Assembly (NCBI RefSeq): GCF_005239225.2
Contig: NC_133294.1
Coordinates: 17,683,631-17,747,630 of the forward strand
Source of the DNA: Populus alba
Lineage: Eukaryota; Streptophyta; Magnoliopsida; Malpighiales; Salicaceae
Reading direction: 5' to 3'
Length of the DNA: 64,000 nt
The translations under genes were made by a program, and so were the position numbers. Positions 53,008-64,000 of this stretch are shown in pieces. The notes below the pieces were generated by a model. It was given only the letters and a program-made list of their open reading frames with translations. It had not been told where the DNA came from and made no database searches. The first letter of the stretch is position 1. The number at the start of each line of letters is the position of its first letter.

Positions 53008-56000
53008 ATGGGGGTGTCTGGCCTGTTGTGGGCTGTGAGGGCGCTTGTTCTTCTTCAATTTGTTACTGGGATTCTTGGTTGGGGAAAGGAAGGTCATTAT
53101 GCTACTTGCAAAATTGCAGAGGCGAGATTTGGTCTTTATCCTTTATAATTTTGGACTTTTTAAATTGTCAATTTTGTATTTGGCTCTCAGTGATCAGAAT
53201 TTGATCTTTGTTTGGTTCACTTAATTTGCTTGCTATGTTTCTAGGTCTGCTTAGGTAGTTTTCTTTTTATCATTTTGGATGTGGGGTGATTGTCTGATTG
53301 AGAATTTGAATTATAGCTGCTAAGAAAATGAAAACGTTTGGTTTTACTAACTGTTGGTATTGCTTTCATCGAATATTCCAGTTCTTCTTGGACTTTTAGA
53401 CCAGCCTTGATTGCATACATGCTCCTGTTTAGGATTCGCTTTTTTGGTAATTTAATCCACCCGTCCTAGGCAACTTTAATTGAGATTTAATTCAAGTGAA
53501 CTCTGAGTTTTGAGATTATGGAAAAATCTCCAGTACTACTAGTATACCTGAACTTGTTGATACATTTTAGCAGTTGCTGGTCGCATATTGTGGGACCACA
53601 AATACTTAATCTAAACAAGAGATGTGTGGAGAACGATAATGATCAAGGTTTGTTGAGTTTTTTTACGGTATCTTTGTCAATGATTAGAAGATAATGATTG
53701 AATGAGTGATTTTACCCACCCAGTAGTAAAATCCTGCAAATAAAGCAAAACGGGCTCCCATAGAAAGTATGTAATGGGAATGTGCAACCACATAATAAGT
53801 ATCATGTAGAGCAATGTCTAGCCCAGAATCTGCCTGGAATATTGCAATTGTTAATCCTATCTGATGAAGCACTTTTGATTCTTTAGGGGTATCTAACTGC
53901 AGAAGCTCTAGCTGCGGTGAAGGAATTGCTTCCAGAGTCTGCTGAAGGTGATCTTGCAAATGTTTGTTCTTGGCCTGATGAGATCCGATTCCACTATCAC
54001 TGGAGTGGTGCTTTACACTATGTTGATACGCCAGATTTCAGGTGTAACTATGAATACTGTAGTAAGTTCAGCTTGCCCCTTCTATTCTTTGGATCAGCTA
54101 TATATTGTTTGCACTATTATGTAAATTCAATGGTAGTTTTTTTGTTGAGTTGCATTCATGACTTTCCACTTTGCTGGGGTATAGAGGCAAATATTAGCCC
54201 TTTTAATGTTCTCCAGCTTTCTTTCAGGGGATTGTCATGACTCTTCTGGACGTAAAGATAGATGTGTCACTGGAGCAATTCACAACTACACGAACCAACT
54301 TTCATCGCTATATCAGAATTCCAATTCAGAGTCAAACTGTAATTAAGCATTATATCATTGAATTTGGCACATGCAAGTGCTATATATCATGACATTTCCT
54401 TTTGCAAAGTATGATATGCGGACTATTCCTATGTTGGTTGTGCAGACAATTTGACGGAGGCACTTATGTTTTTATCACATTTTATTGGAGATGTACACCA
54501 GGTCTGCTCCTGTTGCCTATTGCTAAGACTTCACAGCTTTAATACAGCACATAGGTGCTAAATCTTAATTAGCATGGTAACTGGATTGTTCTGCATATAT
54601 AATTAGAATCTTAAATTCTTTCTCTGGAATTGCTTCTATGGACATGCAACACTGAAGAACTAAAAAGCAACCTTGGAATAGAAACCTGTCATCATTGAAC
54701 AGGAAGGATTTGTTTCTGAAGGCGTTCTTTTTAGTACATAACTGGATGCCTTATTTGGGTCTCTACTCCTTTGGAGTGCTTCTGTGATATTAGTAAATAC
54801 TTTATCTGTTGTGGTTTATATGTGATGATGTTTAGTAATGCTCATCTGTTAGCTGCAGAGCCATTTAACTTGACTCACTTGTCTACTGACCTGATTTCAG
54901 AACTTTTTTTGTGATGACAGCCCCTGCATGTAGGTTTCCTTGGAGATTTGGGAGGAAACACAATACAAGTCCGTTGGTACCGTAGGAAGTCAAACCTGCA
55001 CCATGTAAGCTTTTCTGTAGTGTGTTAATCTACACATGCGGAGGATGATTCCCTTATAAACAAAGAGAATGTTTTGAGACAGTTAATGTGCATGGAATGG
55101 ATTTGGATCTTCTCATGTTCTTGAGAACATGATGAATCGTGTTTAAATTCAAATCAATAATTATATTTTAGCTTAAATTCAAGTACCTTGCTAATTATAT
55201 ATCTGAAAACTATGTAAAAAATCAAGTTTAAACATGATCCATCATGTTCTCAAGAATTTGAGAGTATCCAAGTTGGTCTATCAACTTGGATGATAGGTAT
55301 ACACAGTAAAGTAAGCAGCAAAGCACTTCACTCGCTTTGCTCTAAATAGAAAAGCATTGTGGACTTTAATGACCATCAAATTACTTTGACATGACCTTCT
55401 TTTATGCTTATTTTGTTCTCTTCACCTACCTGTGGGTCAATATGGTTTCCAAATAATGGTCATCGTTTATATGTTTTTGGAACAACAAATGCTCTTTCCC
55501 ATGTGTTTTTGGATGTCATTAGCATTATATAGTCTCCTATATCAGTTTCAATACTGTTATTCTCTCTCACAGGTATGGGACAACATGATTATTGAAACAG
55601 CCTTGAAGACATTCTACAGTTCAGATCTTGCGACCATGATACGGGCCATTCAGGAAAATATAACAGTATACTTCTAATCTATTTCTCTGATTTCTATTTG
55701 GAAAATAGCATGTACATTGGTATCAGTAGTGTTGAAGGACAGTACTTGATATATCTGCTTCTTTTATTGTTCTGAATTGTTCTATATAAATCGCATGAAA
55801 GTTATAACTAGGGGATATGAATTTGTTGCTTCACAAATTTTTATTTTGTGTGAGTGCGTACTCCTGGATTTTGCCTTTGCTTTATTTATTTGCCATTTTT
55901 TCTAGTGAGAAGCTTTTTTTTATTGCTTTATTTCATTGTTGATAGGAAAATTGGTCCAATCAACAACCACTATGGGAGCATTGTGCACACAACCACACAG

Positions 56001-57059
56001 TCTGTCCAGACCCGTAAGTATATTCCTTTTTCCTTGCATGCTTCATCTGCGTAATGGCAGACATGTAATAGTGCAATCAACCATGCACTGAAAGAGCTAT
56101 TTTCAGAATGGTGAAAGCTTTACTCGTTTGAAACTGCTGAAACACATACGCATGTCAATTCTCCCATATAGAGTTAGACTTGATTGCTCGAGATGCAAGT
56201 TTTTCATTTCATTCGGGGAATAAATTCACTTCATCCATCAGTTGCAAGGACTTGGTAAATAATGGCTTGATCCTTTTCCCTTCAAATTGTGCAGCTATGC
56301 TTCTGAAAGCATTAGTTTGGCATGCAAGTTTGCATACAAGAGTGCCACGCCTGGAAGCACTCTGGAAGGTATTCTCTTCAATCAAACAATGAATAAATTT
56401 TAGATTCTTGTTACAGAAGCTAGATCAGGGTAGCCTTGCATATGATTAAAATGTGACTCATGTAAAGCTTATACCTCATGAGTCTTGCCTGCTTCCTACT
56501 GGTGCAAAGCGTGCCCTGCAGGTTGTTGATAATGGTTTTATTTTATTCCAAGTAAGAGGGGAAATGCCATTTTTGTTATCACAACTAACCTTGAAAATGC
56601 TACATATTTGTGTTTTTTTATTTACATGTCATTTTATCCCATGAATCATTTTATCTCTACGCTCAAAGCCGCAAAATCGGACCTTCCAATATTTGATTGG
56701 ACAATGCAAAGGTCTTTGTAGCCAACACAATATCGTATGGACGTTTGGACCATGCTTCTCATGTATTTAACCATGCACATGTCCAGTTCAATCCAGCATG
56801 TTATGCTTGTGGACTGCAGCAAACTCAATCCAGCAAGTTTTTTAACAAATAGACTGTTTTCTCACGTCATAAACTACCTGAATTTCCTTAGCCATACTCT
56901 GTTAAGAATAGTTTGTAATCCTTGATCTTTTGCGCTGCAGATGATTACTTTCTTTCCCGGCTGCCCGTTGTGGAAAAGAGACTAGCCCAAGGGGGCATTC
57001 GGTTAGCTGCCACCCTGAACCGCATTTTTGCTTCTCACGTGAAAATTGCTCAAGCATGA
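53008..57059 (+). CDS. ENDO2: S1/P1-type endonuclease 1 of a tandem pair (ENDO2-like)
   Basis: Nine coding exons: 53008-53121, 53887-54061, 54228-54338, 54446-54501, 54921-55004, 55573-55665, 55946-56013, 56295-56368, 56941-57059; 894 nt, 297 aa. Signal peptide about 1-24; the mature protein should start at W of [14 protein letters not shown], whose N-terminal Trp and His bind zinc. Other zinc ligands lie in WPDEI, LHYVDTP and [20 protein letters not shown] and [11 protein letters not shown] carry disulfide cysteines; it ends DDYFLSRLP...[10 protein letters not shown]. Plant S1/P1 nucleases are secreted or vacuolar, zinc-dependent, cut single-stranded DNA and RNA, and act in senescence and cell death. 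Intron 1 must start with GC (GAG|GCGAG) to fit phase; the other introns are GT-AG. Intron 1 also contains a cox1 fragment. Confidence 0.92.
53707..53836 (-). other. cox1: NUMT: mitochondrial cox1 fragment in intron 1
   Basis: About 125 bases, minus strand relative to the host gene, encode [19 protein letters not shown] and, after it, [19 protein letters not shown], a very conserved stretch of cytochrome c oxidase subunit 1 that includes the heme-ligand HxH region. The frame extends a few codons either side only because of chance. Organelle DNA transfer into the intron is the simplest explanation. Confidence 0.9.
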
Positions 57060-57492
57060 AGATAAAGAGAGAAAGAAGCATCTTCAGTTGATTACACAGA
57101 GCGGGGACCACCGGACCAATTTATATATAGCTCGAACTTACCTTATGCGTAATACTTTACTCATCGTCAGCTCTGTTAAGCAAGCTCCAAACTAATCTTT
57201 TAAACCAATTCTTGATTTCAATCCTGTTATGTGGTATGCTTTGTCTTGGATATTCCCGAATATGCCCTTCTTGCACATGGAAAATGTCAACTTGAAGGGC
57301 ACTCAAGAGTGGTTAATACTTGTACTCAATAAGAACCCTTCTTTCTTTATTGTATAAATGTAACCGAACCTTTTCTAAGCTTTCTATATATGTATCCAAA
57401 ACTCAAATTAATGGCTCATTTCGTTTCTCATGTTTTGTGATATTGGAGGAAGAAAACATCAGGCAGTTCAAGCTGAGAAAAAAAGTAAAGAT
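57060..57492 (+). other. Spacer between tandem nuclease genes
   Basis: 433 bases from the stop of the first gene to the start of the second, so it must carry both the 3' UTR and the second promoter. No repeat recognised. Confidence 0.5.
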
Positions 57493-60400
57493 ATGGATAG
57501 AATTAGAGGTTTGCTGAGATTGTGTGCTCTTGCATTTGTTTTTTTTGCGGGTGTAGCTTCCATTTCATTGCCAGGAGCTCTGGGATGGAGCAAGGAGGGT
57601 CATATAATAACTTGTCGGATTGCACAGGTAATATCTCATATCCTTTCTTCTAAGAAGTAGGTCCATAGGTCTTAAGGTGTGAAATATGTTTAAGGCTATG
57701 TTTGCTTTCTGAAAAGTGATTTTTAAAAAATTATTTTTTAAATTTTTTTGTGTTTGTTTGTTATTAGGAAAGTTGATCAACGAAAAACATTTTTTAATTA
57801 AAGGAAAATCAGGAAAGTGTTTTCCAGGAAAATTTAAGTGAAAAACACTTTCCGGAAGTTGTGAAAAAATTTAGAAATGTTAAATTATTTGCTAATTATA
57901 TTAAATTTAGTCCTCAAACTTTTGATTGCTATATATATTTTGTTTTGAATATTTATATTTCAATTTCATCTCTTAAAATTTAATTTTTATATTAACTTTG
58001 GTTCTTATTTTTATAATTGTTATTTGCTTTTTCCTTATTATTTTTTTATTGAAATTTTTTATTTATCAATTTTAATCCTTATTTTTTTAATTGTTACTTA
58101 TTTTATTTGAAATAATTTATGAAATGTTAATTATTTATTATTATTTTAATTTCTTCATCTTTTAATTTTTTTTTATAGATTTGATCTCTATTATTTTGAT
58201 TATTATTTATTTTATTTGAGATCAATTTATGAAATTATATTTTGTTTTCAATTTCATTCTCATTCAACTTTTAATTTGTAAGATTTGTTCTTTATTATTT
58301 TAATAAACTTGAGAAAAATAAAATATTAATAAATTATTTTCTAGTTTATTTTCCATGACATAACCAAACACTTGAAAATATTTTTTAATTTTTTTTTTTA
58401 TACTACCAAACATCATAAAATAATTCACTTTCTCAGAATTTACTTTTCAATCCAAAAAAACAAATTACTTTTCAGCAAAAAAATAGAAACTAAAATTCTA
58501 TCAAAAATCAAGGAAGATATATCATCATTAGAGGCGAATATTCATCATCATGAGATAACAACCAATAAATTGAATTTGTTACTATAATTCTTACAAGTTC
58601 TCTACCCTTTCCCCTGTGTTAGCTCAAACAATTTTCTGGATATCAACAGTCTGTTTATTTGCGATTTTGGTCCTCTTCCACCTTGAATACAGAACAATGG
58701 ATCCAATGAAGGCCTGTGAGCCGGAATTATAGGGACTTAACCAGTTTGATTGGCTGGCATCTGGGAGTTGTGCATCATACACCTAAATGCTAGCTTGCTC
58801 AAGCAACAAACCCGTGAAATCATGATTGCAGTCCTGAAATTTGCTTCCCCATATACTAGTTAATTCTTACAAGTCTTAAATTGTGTTTGTTAGTGACCTA
58901 AATAGGGCCTTTCTTGCCTGAAATAAAACCGTAAGGTATTTACAAATGTCTTTAAGCTCACACAATACCCGTTTAAGAAAGGTACATCAAAGTATGAAAA
59001 ATCAAAAAACTGTTACGTGATGGATAAGCGAGCTTACTTTGCCTTAAAGAAATGGTCAGGAGTCAGGAGATGCGTTTTTAGTTTGCAACAAGACTATGAG
59101 TCCTCTTGTTTACTCACAGATGAACTTTCAATTAGCAGAATCTTTTAGGGCCTGAGGCAGCACATGCTGTAGAAAACCTGTTGCCTCACAACCTCAACGG
59201 CGACTTATCGGCACTCTGCATATGGCCTGACCAAATCCGCCATTGGTATAGATACAGGTGGACTAGCCCACTTCACTTCATTGACACACCAGACAAAGCC
59301 TGCACATTTGATTATTCGAGTAAGCTAATTTGTACCTCATAATTATCACTATTATTTTTAGTCGTTAGTAAACTGCTGTAGCTAATTTGTTACTTTGTGT
59401 TAGGGGATTGTGTGAAAGATGCTTGTGTTGATGGTGCCATCCAAAATTTTACCTCTCAGCTTTTGCACTATAGGGACGGCACTGCAGATCGTCGATGTAA
59501 GGAATTCCACATTCCAGGATTATGATTTTACTGTTGGAGTCCTGTGATTTACAATTTCTTTTAACAACTTTGCAGATAATTTGACAGAAGCCTTGTTATT
59601 CTTGTCCCACTTCATGGGAGATATTCATCAGGTATATATATATATAGTTCCGGTGCTGCACGTCTTATGATCTTTCTTTTATCATAATTCAATGAGTTTC
59701 TTCTTGTTTTTACAGCCAATGCATGTTGGATTCACTAGTGATGAAGGAGGAAACACCGTTGAACTGCGATGGTTCAGGCACAAATCTAATCTTCACCATG
59801 TGAGTACCATCAATGACCATCCTTGGAGCCTCAGCTTATGATGTATATTGCAGTGGCAGTTTTCCTGTACAGATAATATTGCAGGGGCAGTGTCCTTTTT
59901 CTTTTTCCTTCTTTTTATGAATGACTGAAGTTGAATCTGCTTATCCAGGTATGGGACAGGGAGATTATTCTTACAGCTCTAAAGGATTTCTATGACAATG
60001 ACATGGCTCTCTTGCAAGAAGCCATAGAGGGGAACTTCACTGATGTAAGACAACTTGCCTATTCACTTCATCTTCATGTATACATTAAACATCTGGTTCT
60101 CTTCAACCAACTGTTATATATTTCTGCCATGTTACACAGGGAATATGGTTTGACGATGTAGCATCGTGGAAAGATTGTGATGATCTCCTTTCATGTCCAG
60201 ACAAGTGAGTTCTCTAATTCTAGACATCTACATGTTTCTTTCAAAACACAACATGTAAATAACTGGGATTTCTCATTAGGTTACGTAGTTCAGATTTGTT
60301 AATCATGCTTGCCTTTTACGTGTGTAGGTATGCCACAGAGAGCATAAACATGGCTTGCAAATGGGGTTACAAAGGCGTCAAGGAAGGTGTAACTCTAGCA

Positions 60401-60648
60401 GGTACGTATATATCACCTAAAGACAACAACGCACACTAATGTCAATCTGTTAAAATCCAAAATATTAAGAATTAAAGAGTGTGGTTGAAGTTTAACACTT
60501 GAAAATATGTTGCATGATCATAGATGATTACTTCGATTCGAGGATGCCAATTGTCATGAAACGCATTGCTCAAGGTGGAGTTCGTTTAGCCATGTTCTTG
60601 AATCGGATTTTTGGGGATCCCGAAGAAGGGTTTGCGTCACCAACATAA
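57493..60648 (+). CDS. ENDO4: S1/P1-type endonuclease 2 of a tandem pair (ENDO4-like)
   Basis: Nine coding exons: 57493-57627, 59139-59319, 59404-59496, 59576-59631, 59716-59799, 59949-60044, 60140-60204, 60328-60401, 60524-60648; 909 nt, 302 aa, all GT-AG. Signal peptide about 1-31 ending PGALG, mature start W of WSKEGHIITCRIAQ. Zinc ligands lie in WPDQI, LHFIDTP and HFMGDIHQPMHVGF; also LHHVWDREI and SRMPIVMKRIAQGG...FLNRIFGD. Intron phases equal those of the upstream copy, so the two are tandem duplicates. Sequence divergence between them is large (for example LNGDLSALCIWPDQIRHW versus [18 protein letters not shown]), so the duplication is old. Closest Arabidopsis group is inferred as ENDO4/ENDO5. 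Intron 1 is 1.5 kb and holds a MITE-like element. Confidence 0.92.
57695..58455. mobile_element. MITE-like element in intron 1 of second nuclease
   Basis: A 0.75-kb AT-rich block with near-inverted ends: CTTTCTGAAAAGTGATTTTT at the left; read from the right, TTCTGAGAAAGTGAATTATT. An internal hairpin GGAAAGTGTTTT/AAAAACACTTTCC (57813-57855) is also present. It has no coding capacity. Exact edges and target duplication not resolved. Confidence 0.5.
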
Positions 60649-61230
60649 AAAAAAAACCTACTAACCAGCACAGGACTTGGAAACTTTGACTGTAATATTT
60701 GTTGTTACTGTAACTAATGTCTCTACAACTGTCTCATGTATGATCCTGGTCTTAATTTATAAGGTTGTTAATTAGGTTGCTATGGCTTAACTCTGCTGTA
60801 TAAAAACCACAGCCACATTTTCTGTCATTTTGTAATTATAAAGAAAGTTAAAACTGATCTCTTCTCAGATTCTCCTTCTTTTTTTTTCTTCGCATTCTCA
60901 GATTTCCTTTCCCTTTTCCTTGCTGTTACACTGCATAATCTTAAAACTCAAAGTTCATCAATTGCTTTTCCTAAATTCCTTGAAGATTCCAGGCCAAAAA
61001 CAAGATTTTACTACGTTGTTTTACCAATCAAATGTTCTGTTCATGGTATGACTTGATGGAGATGATCAAGTATTGAGACGTCATTAATTAGTTACAACTC
61101 TGACCCCAAATCTATTATTTTCTTACCCCGATCTGGTCACCCTTGCAAGCAGAGTAGAGTGCTGTTGATGTGATCAGTGACTGGGCCGGGCCTTATCATT
61201 CAATTAGTTGGATATCACCCATTATAACCC
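60649..61230. other. 3' flank of second nuclease
   Basis: Probable 3' UTR up to about 60850, then unassigned intergenic DNA. Confidence 0.45.
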
Positions 61231-62340
61231 CTCCCTAGTTACGTGGCTCGTACTGCATCGTTAATCGTTGTAATGATTTGATCATTATATTTGCAATTTG
61301 ATCCGCATTTCAACAATGAACAGTATTTATTAACTTTTTCTTTGTAAAAATTATGTAAGAAATGATAGCGTGCATCTATATGATTATTTCTATCATGAAA
61401 GATTGGATTATTTACAAGCTTTATAAGGGACATGTTATCAAAATGCATAACAATAAAATCTTTTTTATTCAAATATAGTACCTTAAATAACTTTCTTAAT
61501 CAAATTGCTTATAAGGCATATGAACTAACTGCCATTAATTTAACTTTTGTGGTAGATAAGATCACTATTGGTTGTTTTTTAAAATGACCATGAAATTGCT
61601 CATGATCCCATCATAAACACATAGCTTGAAGTGATCTTTAAATAATAAAATATCCCTTTTGTTGCTCTAAAATAAGTTCTGTAGGTAGGATGTTCCATGT
61701 ATTTGTTTATAATACTCATTGCATGCATAATATCTAGCTTTGTAATAGTAAGATACATTAAACTTCCTACAATTTGTTTTATTTATGGAGAGTAGAATTA
61801 ATCGTCCTTCCCTCAGAATTCTTGTGTAGCTTCAAGCTTGGTTCTATTGGTATGATGATAGGATTTTAATCTTTCATCTAGAACTTTTCAACTGAGTAAT
61901 AAAGATTCTCTTTGATGACTGTTTTACTTTAATGCAAATAAAGTAGTGCATCAATCCCAAATTTGTTATCTCAAACTCCTTTTTCATTAAGCTTTTAAAT
62001 TCTACCACCATTGTTTCATCATTTCCTATAAAAAAGAGATCATTCACATATAGACACAACAAAAACATCTTCCCATCTTCTTTTATCATTATGAAGAATA
62101 TGGGTTCATATGGGCATTTATGAAAAGCATCCTTCTTGAAGTATGAATATATTCGACTATCATGCTCTTGGTGCTTGTTTAAGTCTGTAAAAAGCTTTCT
62201 TCAACCTATAAACTTTATTTCATTAGCTTTTGTTTATGAAACCAAGTGGTGGCTCAATGTGTAATTGCTCTTGTATGTCTCTGTAGAAGAAGGCTTCGTT
62301 TAAATTCATGTGAAAAATGAACCAAAAGTGTTGTGCTGCA
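61231..62340 (-). pseudogene. Degenerate Ty1/Copia RT-RNase H remnant
   Basis: Minus-strand pieces in Copia order: EQLHIEPPLGFIN (about 62230-62270, the RT region), LYVNDLFFIG (about 62035-62060, decayed YVDD box), MKKEFEITNLGLMHYF, then MHFDNMSLIKLVNNPIFHDR and HIDARYHFL (about 61350-61450, RNase H end). Many stops; no LTRs detected. Unrelated by sequence to the element in the beta-galactosidase gene. Confidence 0.75.
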
Positions 62341-64000
62341 ATAAAGAAAACCAATCGAATGGTATCCTGTTTGACAATTAGAGCGAACATGTAACATTTT
62401 CAATTTATAATGTCATGAAGTCTCAAACATTTCTTTACAGAGGTCAAGTATTGAATAAAAAGTCTAAGATTATAGAATTTTATTTTATTTTTGAAAATTC
62501 AACAGAGTTTCCTCTATTTTTTTTGTTAGTACCAAGTTATCGACAACACTTCTATTATATGCCATTACAAACTTCCATCTTGATCCAATCATCCTGGATC
62601 ATATCTCATTCATCAATCAATCTCTCAATACTTATACTTATCAATATATTTAAGTCTCATAATATCAATTAATAAGTCAAAAGTAAGAGAGAGAGAGAGA
62701 AAAAAAAGTAAGGGAAAAATATAAAAACAAAAAAAATAAAAAAAAATGAGAGAATAACCTTGTAAACTTACAAAATTCAATTTATAAAACACTAATCTAA
62801 GAAAGAATCAAATGAAGGAAGGAGGAATTGAGAGAGGGAATTTGGCTAACCTTGGGAGAGAAGAGAAATTGGAAGAAAGTCAATTGGTAAGCATGAAAAG
62901 TTTGGATTTAATGTTTGATTTAGATGGTTTTTTTTTTTAAGCTTACTTGATTAAGTTAGGAAGTAATTTCATGGAATTTTTGTTTAATTTCCCTTAAATC
63001 CTTGATTCTTGAACTTAAGGTTCTTATGGGAATTTGGGGAAGTTAGAAGGAAAAGGAAAAATGATGAAGTTGAAGTGGAATAACATGAAAACAAGTTGAA
63101 ATAACAAGTAGATGAAGAAAAATTTGGGGGAGGAAAAGGAAGATGACATTCGGCCAAATGAAGAAAAAGTGGAGGAATGAGTTTTCGATGTTGATATTTA
63201 GAAAACTATGTTTAATCATGATATTTGAAATATTTAAGAAAGACTAAGTGAAGAAATAGCATTAAAGTTGAGAAAAATAAGTAAATTCAATGTAAAAGAG
63301 AATTGAACTGGTTAAAAAAAAAAGAGAGAAAGCATGAAAACAAGATGTTTAGATTGAGTTTGAATATAGTTCTTACATATGTTTAGATATCATAAATAAT
63401 ATGATATGAAGGCATAAAGAATAGAGGGATTAACCAATAAACCTATTTGTTAATCAATAAACCCGATAATTCTCTTAATTACTCAAGAAATCTGGCTAAC
63501 CCATCTTGGTTGTCAAAATCAATCCAATAATTTCATACAAATTACTTAATATCTAGCTAACCTTTTTTGTTAGTCAAATAATTTCGGCTCTTCTTGCCAC
63601 CAAGTTTCCATATCAACTAGCCACCAACTTTATCTTTGGCTTGGCATTGAAGATACCAAAGACCGGTGGGGATGAACTTTTATGTGGACCTTAAGATGTC
63701 AGTGATATAAGACTACGGTAACTATTATTTTTTAAAATATATATTATAATAATATATGTTTTTAATTTTTATTTTTAATATTAGCGCAACAAAATAATAT
63801 AGTTGTTTCAAAATAGTATTAACTTTATGATTATAAAACTCGGTCTAACATGTTAATTTAGTTGCGATCGGGTTTTTGATCAACTATTGCCTGGTCAATC
63901 AGGTCACCGAGTCAACCCGCCAGGTCACTTTGGTTTTACTTTCTTTATTTTTTCTTAAATTTAGTCTGGTTCTAACCCCAGGGTCCCAAATCAGGTCACC
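62341..64000. other. AT-rich repeat-bearing intergenic end of window
   Basis: Includes a (GA)n/poly-purine block (62680-62745), a family A repeat copy (63725-63830) and, from 63860, a GGGT/GACC-type repeat (TCAGGTCACC occurs twice, at 63899 and 63991) running off the edge. No gene recognised. Confidence 0.45.

Noticed and set aside
53684..53959. 91-codon minus-strand ORF as a gene
   Set aside because: It is a cox1 fragment joined by chance to the antisense of nuclease exon 2.

Overview
This is plant nuclear DNA. The genes have many GT-AG introns and typical dicot products, the intergenic DNA is very AT-rich, and it is sprinkled with small MITE-like repeats and retrotransposon remains. Repeat style and gene content suggest a woody eudicot, most likely Salicaceae (Populus or Salix); the species is an inference.

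Layout, left to right. (1) 216-3735 (+): the 3' half of a VAL1/HSI2-type B3-CW repressor gene; the B3 exons lie off the left edge. (2) 5135-6043 (+): intronless plasma-membrane Qa-SNARE of the SYP124/SYP125 type. (3) 7340-7969 (-): ESCRT-I subunit VPS28. (4) About 10.6-11.5 kb (+): decayed pseudogene of the splicing factor SYF1/XAB2. (5) 12288-13636 (-): small membrane protein with DUF4408 and DUF761. (6) 13.9-22.1 kb: gene-poor DNA with a SINE, MITE-like copies and microsatellites. (7) 22112-26579 (-): 11-exon ARF-GAP of the AGD5/NEVERSHED type. (8) 26.9-30.6 kb: repeats. (9) 30673-31225 (-): unidentified decayed coding segment. (10) 31535-33588 (-): LAZ1-like/DUF300 membrane protein. (11) 36211-50059 (+): 19-exon beta-galactosidase (GH35 plus SUEL lectin) whose last intron carries a complete but mutated Ty1/Copia element (43914-49386) in antisense. 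(12) 51.0-52.5 kb (+): Ty3/Gypsy chromovirus remnant. (13) 53008-57059 and 57493-60648 (+): tandem pair of S1/P1-type nucleases (ENDO family); the first gene's intron 1 holds a mitochondrial cox1 fragment and appears to use a GC-AG splice pair. (14) 61.2-62.3 kb (-): decayed Copia fragment, then AT-rich repeats to the end.

The genes do not form a pathway. There are loose themes: membrane traffic (SYP, VPS28, AGD5) and secreted hydrolases (beta-galactosidase and the two nucleases), but in a plant genome such proximity implies no joint regulation. All exon models were built by hand from splice sites, reading phase and family knowledge; complete models close in frame (AGD5-like 467 aa, LAZ1-like 293 aa, beta-galactosidase 844 aa, nucleases 297 and 302 aa).

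I saw no convincing undescribed multi-gene system. The most interesting items are the young antisense Copia insertion in the beta-galactosidase gene, the cox1 NUMT inside a GC-AG intron, the SYF1 pseudogene, the unidentified decayed gene near 31 kb, and a small repeat family with one copy flanked by a 9-bp target duplication.
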